Source of the DNA: Thamnaconus septentrionalis
Taxonomy: Eukaryota; Chordata; Actinopteri; Tetraodontiformes; Monacanthidae
Assembly (NCBI GenBank): GCA_009823395.1
Contig: CM020502.1
Location: 13,727,501 to 13,791,500, forward strand
Direction: 5' to 3'
DNA length: 64,000 nucleotides
Under the pieces are notes generated by a model, which was not told the origin of the DNA, did not search any database, and saw only the letters and a program-made list of their open reading frames with translations. How positions within the stretch are numbered: position 1 is the first letter of the stretch; each line of letters starts with the position of its first letter. The translations under genes and the position numbers were made by a program. This document shows, piece by piece, positions 26,301-38,300 of this stretch.

Positions 26301-29300
26301 TAAATAGTAACTGTGCACCTGAAGGCACCTGGGTCGCAAGGATTTCACTTCCAAAATGTTGCACTTCGGCCAGCTACCATTATGGTAAATGGATGGACTG
26401 CACTTACATAGCGCTTTCCAGCACCGTGAAGGTGCTGGAAGCGCTTTACAGCGTTACAATGGCCTCTCATTCACCCATTCCCGCACACGTTCATGCACCA
26501 ATGGGTTAGAAAGTGTTTCCATTTTTCCAAATTGCAGTCTATTTTCTGATCAGCTTAATTTTTAGATATAAACGGGAAGTTTGTTCTTGTTGCTGTTCTT
26601 TAACCGTATTGAGAAGAGACCAATGAGTGGAGTGCTGCTGATTACTCCTAACATTAAGATTCACACTGTGGCCCATTGTGGTCGACCGCAGGGTGAAGTT
26701 GTGCGGTCAATGTCATAGGGAGTTTCAAAGATCAGTTGTATATTTGTATTACTGGAGTGAGATAGAGAGTTTGATCTGATCACACTGCAAGTCCACTGTA
26801 AATGTTTTTAATGGGCTATTGATCAGGTGGATGTATGAAATATATGTACAGGATTTTTACAGTGTAACATTTGGGTTGATTTGTTATCTTGTCGATAGAA
26901 ACTGAAACAATAAGGATAGTTTTCTAAAAAGAAATAATTGCTCAAAATCTTATTTTCACCATGTATTTTCCCAGCAAGACATTTTTTCATTGACTATCCA
27001 ATGAAGCAGCACAGCAATAAGATTGCACCCCTCTCTGTGTTCATAAGCTTCAACCCCAATAAATTACTGACCATGCGGAATCCAATATATCGTGGAAAGG
27101 ACCGCGAGAAGGATGGTGGCCCTCGGCTGTCTGTCACACAGAGGTCGAGTCCTATCAGTTGTCTGAGGGTCTCTGGTGGTCCATTCACAAGCCTGCAGTC
27201 TGACAAAGGCTGCTGTCCAGTGGCACCTAAGGTGCCAACAGCTGACCTTCTCCTCAGGGTTCCCCTTTTAACAAAGTGACGGTGGCCACTAATGACAAGG
27301 TTTGATGGTGGAGAGAGCCACATGGTGTGCATTCTGCACCTGAGTCCACCTCACATTCTGGATCACGTGTGGATGTTGTTGCCCCTCGGGGTCACTTCAT
27401 CTCCCCCCACATCGTTGATTGGCTGGTTATTCTTCAGAGATTGTCTTGAATTGCTCCTTCTGCCTTAATTTTGGTGTGTAGCCCTTCTCACTTCAACATC
27501 CTATTAAGCCAGTGTCAAAATTTAACAAGAATAAGAATATTTCAGTCATGCCAGAATGCAGTGAAGTAGAATTAAGATGAATTATGCTGTTTGTCATCCG
27601 TGACATTCTATAGATGCATTGCTTGATTGATACTTTTTCACTCTCTGATAGATGTTCAAATGACTTCAAGTGAGGACACAATAATTGTAACTTTAAATGC
27701 ATTTTTGAAATGCATTTTTACTTTATTAGCAACACAAAATGTCTAATCTATATCTATATATATCTGTATCTATATCTATATATACATATATATATATATT
27801 TATATATATACTTTACAAACATACATAAATACATATGTGTGTATATATAATATATATAAACACACACACACACACACATACTATTTTTATAATTGGATAT
27901 GCAGAAGTGCAGAATTAATCAAATGAGTCAATGAAAAAACACAATCCTGCAACAAATGTAACATGTAACAAATCTATATTCATTCACAAATAAATATGAA
28001 ATATTTTTCTTTGAAAGAAAATGCTGCTGAATCTGGTTATTTTTATTTAAGTAGCGCTGTACTAAGGTTTGTAAGAACTAACTAAAGTGCAAATGTAATG
28101 CAGTCTATTGGCATGTAATGTGATGTGTTTTGGGAAATTCCAAGTCATCATCATCATAAAACACATTATCTGACTCATGAGGAAATTAAAATATGACAAG
28201 GAACTGATGTGATTTAGTTCAGTCTGGTCATTTGTACCACACCCAACCACTACACACACACTCACACACACGGGGTAAAGGCGTTGTGTTGTAAAGTCAA
28301 TCCCTCCATTGTCCTCTAGGGGGACTCCAGTGTCCCAACGCGAGTGCCCTGCAGGAGGTGCGCAGCTGCAATGAGCACCCCTGCACTGTGCACCACTGGC
28401 AGACGGGCTCGTGGGGCCAGTGCATCGAAGACTCGTCCATCCCGGCCGCCAACACCTCAGCAGGCCGGCTGCGAGGTGACGACGCCTCCTGCTCGGTGGG
28501 GATGCAGACTCGCAAGGTCATCTGTGTCCGAGTCAACGTGGGCCAAGTTCCTCCCAAAAAGTATGTCCTTCTTTGACTCTGCTTTTGTTTCAATTTCGAC
28601 GACACTGCTAATGTTTCCCTTGTTAAAGTGGCAGCAGCTGGAGCTCCCGCTCTCACCCTGCAGTCTCCTGGTGGCACCGCTGCTCTCAGTGGTGCATGGA
28701 GAGGCAGAGGCTGATGAGCCAGCCTACTGTTTTAAGCATCAGGCTCCGTCTTCCCCCCCTGAAGGCGTCTGCCGGGAAAACAAATTATCTATTTATTTAT
28801 TCAACAGAAGAGGAAAATTATTCAGGCTGCACACTGGCATCACACAGGCAGGCCCCATGCTTTGTGTGAAAATTGTATTTTGGTGTTTTTTTTGTTTTTT
28901 TTCTGCAGCTCGCTTGCAAAAGCAACTTATTGATGGTTGGTTATTGACGGTCATATGCTGAGAAATGAAGCTTTTTGCCTGAAGACACCAGGCCACATGT
29001 TTCACACTGATGGATAAACAGAAGCAGCAGCTGAAGCTCAATTATGCAGAATGACACAGTGCCATTAATGAGATGTGCAAAGTAACTTTTTAAAGTATGA
29101 TGGCAATTCACGCTGTTGAACATCTATTCAATCAAGTGAGCATATTAGTGTTAATTTACAGTTTCTCGGTAAGAAAAGAAGAAGCCCATATCTGTCACCC
29201 AATGGGCCCCCTGCTATATGTACAGTATATATCAGTCACAGCTGCCTTCCATCAACTCTCTTTGCATTTACTTTAATATTCAGTTACTCTCTGGATTTAG

Positions 29301-32300
29301 ATGTGGTTTATGAAAATGATTTCACACTCGCTACAATTTAGAAGCCAAGTCCTGACCAGGAATATAATAATCATACACCACATCAATTACTGTAATTAGG
29401 ATTTATTTATTTTGAGTGCTGAACACAAATTCTCTTCATCTAATTAGACGTGCAACACACCACATTTTTTATTGTTTTTTCAGAGTTATGAATGATCATG
29501 GTGACTATTAAAGCCTAATGAGCCGCCTCAGATTATACTGTGTACTGTGTCTGTTTGTGTGAGCATTGTACTGCGTGCCTGCAGGTGTCCTGAGAGTCTG
29601 CGGCCAGACACTGTCAGGCCCTGCTTACTGCCGTGCAAGAAGGACTGTATCGTCACTCCCTACAGTGAATGGAGCCCCTGTCCAACCACCTGTAAAGCAG
29701 GTATTTACAACTGGCCTTTCAATATACTGTAGCCCTTGAAAATATCATGGGTTTTTCATGCTACATATCAGTCAGATGGGGTGCTGCTTGTTTGTCTTCA
29801 TCATCATCCCTTAAATTTTGTTGCATGTGTTTGGTCCAGAGGGTTAATCTCTTCATTACTTCTCCCAGCATCATTATCTTTAATTTGTTTTCTGTAAGGC
29901 AAGGCAAATGCTGTTAAATCTGCACTGCAACATTAGTGAGCATTAGCATTTTCATTCATATTCAAATGTGGGAAATCCAAGTGGCCAAGTAGCTGCTACA
30001 CATAAAAGACCCCCTACTGAAAGTCAATGACGTCTCCAAGCCACACCTTACAGTGCTGGCTGCTTGGAGCATCTAGATCATATAGCACTTGGCTACATTA
30101 GCACCGTTTGTTCAAATGAGTCACATTCAAAATGTTGTGTGGGTGTGTATTTGCCTAGATGGGAACACCAAGAAGAAGCAGTACAAGAAACGTGTGATCA
30201 TCCAGCCACCAGCCAATGGAGGCCAAGACTGTCCAGAAGTGCTGAGCCAGGAGAGAGAGTGTGAGGCGCCCTCTGTCTGTCAAGGATACAGGTGACTATT
30301 TTGCTCAGCAAGTGTGACCATGATGACATGTAGCAATCCCCAAAATAACAGCAGGTCCCCAAATGAAGTCAACATGACTGGACATCAGCTTTGCCTGACC
30401 AATAAGACACACTGGGCACCATCTCCTTGACAGTTCACCAGTATGTATGACTTTTATGCTTTCTAGGTGGAAAACCCATAAGTGGAGGCGATGCCAGATG
30501 GTTCCTTGGTCGGTCCGCCAGGACAGTCCTGGAGCCCAGGAAACCTGTGGACCAGGAATGCAGGTTCGAGGTATGGAAAGCCACTCACTTGTAGACAATG
30601 ACTCGACAACTCTTTCCTGGGGCGACAAGGTGGTGCAGTGGTTGCCTCAGAGCAAGAAGGTCGTGGGTTCGATCCCTGCCGGGGGCCTTTCTGTGTGCGG
30701 TTTGAATGTTGACCGTGTGCTTAAACCCTTGTGGGTTCTCTCCTGGTTCTTTGGCTTCCTTCCAGAGTCAGACAACATGTATGTGAGGCGAACTGGGAAC
30801 TCTGAATTGTCTGTAGGATTGTGTGAGTGTGAATGGTTGTCTGTCTTTGATTGTCTTTCTATGTGGAAATGCCATGAATTGGTGACTGGTCCACGCTGTA
30901 CCCTGCCTTAGCCCCATGATCGACTCCTTCCAATTGCATTCTACATGAGAGACACCATGCTAATGTTAAGGGCAGAAGGAACATGCCAGTTGCTTGTAAG
31001 CTATAGAGCTGAATTGTGTTTTTACTAGAAAATTCAGAGCTTCCACAGCAGCTCAGTGCTCAGTACCCATCGCCTTCCTGCTTGACACTCATTGGTTGGA
31101 ATTGGAGGGTTGGACCACCCAATGATTCCCCAGTGTGGCACTGTTGCTGCTCACTGCTCCATCAGGGGATTGGCCCAATGTGGAGGACAAATTTCACATA
31201 ACGTGAGATGTGATTGTCTGATTAACCTTTATTCTGAAGCCTAAATTATACTGTGATTCCTGCCTGCTATGTATGGATTATGATTATATACTTGGTATCA
31301 TAATGACTAAGTGATAGATACGAAAAACGAATAAGCCATTAAAAGAAAAATCAAAACTGTGCCAGATACACCAGAGGTGGATTAATGAGCTTGTTTTTTC
31401 ATAATTCCCTGTTTGAAATTGATCTCAAAGCAGGCGACACAGTTGCAAAATGCTGTTGCTTTTCAGCTAAATGGTTCGTGGGCTTTATCCTCGGGCCAGG
31501 GAACTTTCTATGCGTGAAGATTGCATGTTCTCACTGTGCCTGCGTGGGTTCTCTCCGGGTTCTCCAGCTTCCTCCCAACAACATGCACAAGAGGCAAACT
31601 GGAAAGTCCCAATTGGCCAAAGGTGTAAGCACGAGTGCAAATGTGAATGGTTTGTCCCTTTGCTGCCCTTCAATAAACTAGTGACTTGTTTTCCATGAAC
31701 CTGAAGACTGCTGGGACTCCAGCAACATCAGCCTGCCTGGGTGCAGGGTAACCTGCGATAAAAAAGAAAAAGAAAAAGAAAAAACGTATTGATGGATGAT
31801 AAAGCTAAAGTTAAACAGACAACAGTCGTGATAAATCAGATATTCAAAGCATTGAAGAAAAACATCCACACAAACTTCTCACTCTTCCCTTAGGATTATT
31901 TGCAGAGTGAAGCACTGATGCTTTTCAAATGAGAGCTCACTTGGCTTGTTGTAAGTGCACACACTCAGACTTCCTATTAAAGGCTCCAAGACAGAGGCCA
32001 TTATCTGATTTTAATTCCTGCTGCTCCATGTTGGAGGATCTTTGTCATTAGGCACCATTACCTGTAATAGTATACTTCTAGCCTGGGAGACAAAATTATA
32101 TCCAAACTTACTTGCAGACGGGAACTAAGACTGTGAGTGTGTCTCAAAGTAAGGCATACAATCTTTCCTATATTGAACTTGTACACTCAGTACTGTACAG
32201 AGTTCTGGGGGAGGGGGAAGCCTGCAATAACAAAGGCAATCAGCCTGTAGTCTGGGCTACATTTTGGAATAGCTGTAGGATTGCATAGTCACGTTTCCAT

Positions 32301-35300
32301 TGAAAAGGACCTGACAATACTCTTCAAGGCGTCATACAATACTCTTTATTGCTGTTCAACCTCACTCTCTCCGGCTGTTGAGTTTTTACAAGATGATTTA
32401 AGTGTAATCCAGTCTCATTTAGATGATCTAACACAGATCAAACCAAAATCATGGTCATTTCTGAAACAAAGGTGCTACCACAGAACATCCATCCTGGACT
32501 ATGGGGACGTGCTTCATTTTAATGCATGTCCCAAATGTCTTCAGTCCTTGGACACTGTTTTTACTTACCGAGATTCATCACTGGCTGTAGTCGTCTCACC
32601 CACCATTGTGGACTGTACACAAAATCAGACTTGCCTTCTCTGAATGCACACAGATTTGCACTTGGTTGAGCCTAATTTACAAGGCTCTCCCAGGACTGAT
32701 TCCTCCTTATTTGAGTCTTATTGCAGAGAGCAAGTAGTTGCTCTGCCTTGCGTTCTTGTACAAGAAATAGAAATAGGAATAGTTCCTAGATAGAGCCCAA
32801 AATTGCTAGATCGCCCCTGACAATGAACAACATCTTTGTCATTAGAACATTTACTTGATAACACCACAACACAGTATGAACGTAGGTTCAGACCGTCGAC
32901 CGTCGACTAGTTATTATTCATTGTCTTCCTCTCATTAGAGTTTCTTTTCCTCCGTCCCCTCCAGCTGTCTCGTGCCGGAAGCAGGATGGTGGACAGGCTG
33001 ACATCGAAGCTTGTCTTCAGTTCTCCACTTCCATGCCACCTCTCACGCAACCCTGCCAGCTGCCCTGCCAGGAGGACTGTCAGCTCAGCAGCTGGACCAA
33101 GTTCTCCCCCTGCACAGCTGACTGCGTTGGTGTGAGGACTCGCAAGAGGGTGCTGGTCGGTGAGTGACATATGTTTTTGCCGTGCCATTCTCTCCATTGG
33201 GCTATGATCTGGGTGTTCTTTTTGTCAATTAGCCACCAAAGTTAGTACCTCTTGACTTAGCACATAACTTTAACAATGTAAAAAAAAGCACAGTTCAAGT
33301 TAACATATTGAAGTTAATGTGTTGTTTGCAGGAAAGAGCAAAAAGCGTGACCAGTGTAAAAACCATCAGATGTATCCTCTGAGCGAGACCCAGTATTGCC
33401 CGTGCAACAAATACAACGCCCAACCAGTGGGCAACTGGTCGGACTGCATCCTGCCCGAGGGCGGCCGCGTGGAGGGCCAACTGGGGATGAAGGTCCAAGG
33501 TGACATCAAGGAATGCGGCCAAGGATACCGCTACCAAGCCATGGCCTGCTACGACCAGGACAGTCGCATTGTGGAGAACTCTCGCTGCAACAGCCACGGT
33601 GGGTTGACAGTGCTCCAGCCTAACTTTACTCCATTTTCAAAATGATATTTCTAAAATAAAACAACAAGCAAACACCCTGGCATAAGTGACAAGTAATGAC
33701 CAACGGTTGTAAATTGCTTACTTAAATAGAATAGAATAGAAGTACATGTATTCTGTTCTATTCTATTTTTAACCCTTTAATAAATCCCTTTAAAGTCTAC
33801 ACCAAGAAAAAAAATATGGAAAAATGTTTTCTTTGCATTTTTTTTATTTCCTTGGGGCAATAATAGCAACATTTTTAAGGTTGACTTTGGTTTCAACTCA
33901 TTTTTCAATAGGACACAAGGACTCAAAATGTGTTCGATCAAACAGTTGAGCAGAATGTGAGCACAATTTTACAGTGTGTGATACAGCATTTGCTAGACAG
34001 TAATTGCACATCTTTTAACACACTGCTGTTATCATGCTTTGCTGAAGCAAAGTGTGACTTAGTATATATAGTGTAAATACAATTTTATCATTAAAATTAT
34101 TTACCGACACAGGTACTGGTCCTAATTATTAATTCTCGCATCAAATACAGGTAAATAATAATAGACTGTAATATACTGTAAATATAAACACACATTCGTT
34201 GGAAAATCAGCAGCTGTTCATCCACACATCTATTTTTGTGGTTTGATCTTTAAATGAAAGAGAGCCAGAGATCTGTTGAGCTACAACAACACAACATATC
34301 TCAGTAAAAGCAGTGTGTGAGTAGAAGCAGAGTGCAGTTGTGTGTCTCTGCTGGGGGAGTGATGAAGACATCAATGTGTGGGTTGACTGAGCGTGTCGAG
34401 TGTGCTCACTGAGAATCACTTGTGTTGCCTGTGGCATTACAGGGCTGCTTGAAGCTCAGTCTCTGCTGGAGGGTGGAGAACAACCCTGGCCTTACAGTGT
34501 GTGCGGTCATTCCTGTCAAGGCCTTTCATCACTGCATGCACGTTTTGGAACTTCTATTGGGTGTGATCATTTGTCACGGAGAATGTGTGTATTTTGCATG
34601 TTAAAGCAGCTCTGTTGTCCAGACTTCTCCACTGTGAACAACACACTCATGGTAATGTGTTGGACGGATGTCGTGTTAGTCTTGATGGCTTAATGAGCTC
34701 ATTGTCTCAGTGTTGTATGACTAACGCTGCTTGACAAACCCGATGCAGAATCTTCTTTTTGTTGGACGATATGATGATAAACGCTTGTTGTCATCAATGA
34801 AGAACGAGTCTATTTTTCTTCCCCTCTGTAGTGTCCTGTCAAAATGGACACATTTGTATCACAGCAGCTCTGAGTGAGAGTTAATGGTGGCTTACTGGAT
34901 TCTTTGCAACATTGATGTAGGCCTCCTGACAGAAAATCAATTGATTAAACCCCCAGAATTGTGCCTACAGGCAAAAGTGAAAAGCGTGTGAATGTTTTTT
35001 CTCATTTGCATCAAAATACATTTGGAAGGCAAAAGGCACTGAAAGGCAGCAGGATGGACTGTTTTTGTTTCCTTTTTCTAAGTTTTAATATTCCTCTATG
35101 TTAATATTCCACTAGATACCAACAAAACAAAAGAGATGACTAAGTAGATAAAAACAGCACAGTGGTGCAGGGGTTCAACTCTGACCTGTGTGGAGCTTGT
35201 ATGTTCTCCATGTGTCTCCTTCGGTTCTCTCTGGGTTCCCCACCTTCCTCCTCCGCACATCATCATTGAGAGAATGCTCTCAATCATCTCGGTGTAAAAG

Positions 35301-38300
35301 ACATTTTCACAAAAAATAAAGTCTATTTGAATACTCATCTAACTTTAACAAAGGCAGATACTAGACAAGTGTATGCATTTATAAAACTGTTCACTCACAT
35401 GCACAGTTTTCTTCCTTTAATTCTGTCAGTAACGTGCCATCAATACTTGTATCAATACTTGTATCAATACAAGTACTTCTTGTGGTAGAAGGAACAGAAT
35501 GAAACTTAATTGAAGACGTGAATTGCATGTGTCCTGTGCGATGTGCTTGTTTGCAGGCTACATTGAGGAGGCATGCATCATCCCCTGTCCGTCAGACTGC
35601 AAACTGAGCGAGTGGTCCAACTGGTCACGTTGCAGCAAGTCCTGTGGCAGCGGGGTCAAAGTTCGCTCCAAGTGGCTCAGGGAGAAGCCTTACAACGGTG
35701 GCCGACCGTGTCCCAAGCTGGACCACGTCAATCAGGTGACACCGCTCGCTTTGGACTCATTGATGTGTCAATAAAGTTCCCTGGTTTTCACTTTGACTTT
35801 GTGTGTGTGTGTGTGTTTGTGTTTACATACATTTACATACATGTTCGTAGAAAATGGATGAATGGAGTATTTGTTGTTTCAAGACAATTGAAATATAGAT
35901 TAGTGGTCAAAAAGTATGTCCAGTGGATGGATGGCTTTACTAACTTGAAATAATATCTCTTCTCTTTGCTGACGACCGACCGCACTTCTCTCTCAGGCTC
36001 AAGTAAGTGCACTTTAGCTCATGAATCTCCTTCTTTCTCAGCTCTTTATTTGTTTTTTTAAACTCTGAACTCATTTTGAACTTTTGTTGGTAAAAGAACA
36101 CTGGGATCCGCTGAGTGAGTGTGGTGTGACTGTATTGGCAGGTGTATGAGGTGGTGCCTTGCCTCAGTGACTGTGGCCAGTACATCTGGGTTGCAGAGCC
36201 TTGGAGCATCTGGAAGGTCAGCAACGTGGACCTGAAGGACAACTGTGGTGAAGGAGTTCAAACCAGAAAAGTCAGGTAGGACCAGTCTGAATCCACAATG
36301 GGTTCTAACATGTGCCAGAGGGGGGCAGCGGAGCAGCAGCAGATGGATGGAGTGTTTTGGTGAAGAAAACATGTTGCTTTAATGTCAATGGAAAATGAAG
36401 CAAAGCCTTACAGCAAAATATCTGTCCCACGGTATTGTGCTCTTTCTTAAAATTGAATTTAAAAAATAAATAATTAATGTAATTATTATTATGGTTAATT
36501 TATTATTATTAAATTAATAAATGAGTATGTTTTAATTGAGATTAAAACACTGAAAAAATGGGTGAAGTACAGCTATTTTATGACTAACTTACTATTAATA
36601 TATTTTTTTCAAATTCGACAGGCCAGATTTAAACAGCTTAACGGGCCGCATTTGCCCCCCGGGCCGTAGTTTGCCCACCCCAAGGATAGACTGATAGACT
36701 GATTTTATCTTTGTATTTGGAATGAAAACTTGCTCCCCCCACACGTTTACATCCCTGAATCAGTAATTTGGTTTTGTAGAGATGAAGTTGTCTTGTGAAA
36801 TCAAGTTTTCTAAACTTCTAATTAGGGATGCACCAGTACCAATACCAGTATTGGGTATTGGTACCGATACCATGACACTGATACCAATTGTATATGTATG
36901 TATATGACAATTTAGTTAAATTTGTGTTGATACTGCAGTGAATCTTGTGACAGTCGCCCCCTGTTGTAGGAAAACATGCTGATAAATGTTGTGCAAATAA
37001 AGAACATCTGTGGAAAAATAAAAAATAAAACTATGAAATGCGCAATGGCCTTGTCAAGTATCGGTATCGGTGAGTACTAAAATTCAAGTACTCTGTGAAA
37101 AAGTACTATTGGTGCAACACTAGTGCTAATATTGTTTTGTCAAGCACATTGTTAGTTCATGCAGTTTTCTGTTCTCACTGCAAATGGCGCTTTGCCGGAT
37201 GATAATCTTGAATATATTGAAAGTAAATTAATACCAAATTTACGAAAAATATTGCAATGATCATGATCAATATTAATATAAAAGGATAAGGAGACTTTGG
37301 TAGCTGACGAGGTGTGACTGTGTGTTTGCAGGTGTATGCTGAACACTGTGGACGGACCCTCGGAGCAGGTGGAGGACTACCTGTGTGACCCGGAGGAGAT
37401 GCCCCTGGGGGCCCGCAACAGCAGGCTGCCCTGCCCAGAGGACTGTGTGCTGTCAGACTGGGAGCCCTGGAGCCTCTGCTCACTGGTGAGATCAAACACT
37501 GGCTCATCCACTGTGTGCCTTTACAAGCAGGAAGGAACAGCAGTAACGCTTTAGATTGCCCACACAGACAAATAACAGTGAGGATAATACACTCACAAAA
37601 TATGCAACAAAAAATATCAAATATCAAAAAGATATCAAAAACGATAAGAAGAATCAGTCAATTGAAGTTAATACAAGATTGAAACTTTCTTTTATGTAGG
37701 GTAAGCGTGTTTGCCTCGACAAAGTTTGTTAACCACTAAGTGGCTCTAAATGCTCCGTGTTTCCTCAGCCATGTAGCAGCAACAGCACTCGACGAAGATC
37801 TGCTTCCGTGCTGCGACAGCCTGGAGGAGGGAAGGAGTGTCCAGCAACCACAGAGACGGAGCCCTGCAAACTCAACAGCAACTGCTTCCACTACTCATAT
37901 AACATCACTGGTAAGTTTACACCAAAGTTTACACCAAAAAAATAAAATACATAAATAAATAAATAAATAAATAAAAATATATATGTATATACACATATGT
38001 ATATATACAATTTTCCGTCACACACACACACACACACACGCATATTCAACAAGGGACTGTGTCTGTCGCTGCAGATTGGAGCACGTGCCAGCTGAGTGAG
38101 CGGGCCGTGTGTGGAAACGGTATCAAAACTCGCATGCTGGACTGCGTTCGCAGCGACGGCAAGTCTGTCGACCTGAAGTTCTGTAAAGAGGTGAGAGCTC
38201 CAGTGTGTTTTTACTCCAGAAGAAAGTGTCATGTTGTTTCAATGAGAGACAACTGAGCGCATCACACTGTCACTCCTCTGGCAGCTGGGCCTTGACAGGA

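Larger units (their letters stand above)
24181..28319 (+). other. intron between exons F and G
   Basis: Two tandem MITE copies (24254-24633, 24667-24953), a SINE/MITE-like fragment with an ATAGCGCTTTCCAG core (26383-26510), mixed TA/CA tracts (27745-27880) and otherwise unique sequence. Confidence 0.7.
30571..32964 (+). other. intron between exons J and K
   Basis: Contains a SINE (30617-30935), a second diverged copy (31455-31760) and a degraded LINE reverse-transcriptase fragment (32290-32760). Confidence 0.7.
36276..37331 (+). other. intron between exons N and O
   Basis: Made up largely of a reverse CGGCCC-type element (36312-36684) and a complete GATACC-rich MITE (36823-37122). Confidence 0.7.

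Noticed and set aside
30630..30680. tRNA gene suggested by A and B boxes
   Set aside because: It belongs to a SINE head. It lacks a complete cloverleaf and the same body recurs at 40713.
32281..32643. 120-codon frame as a host gene
   Set aside because: It reads as the decayed end of a LINE polymerase, with the active-site motif lost and a frameshift downstream.
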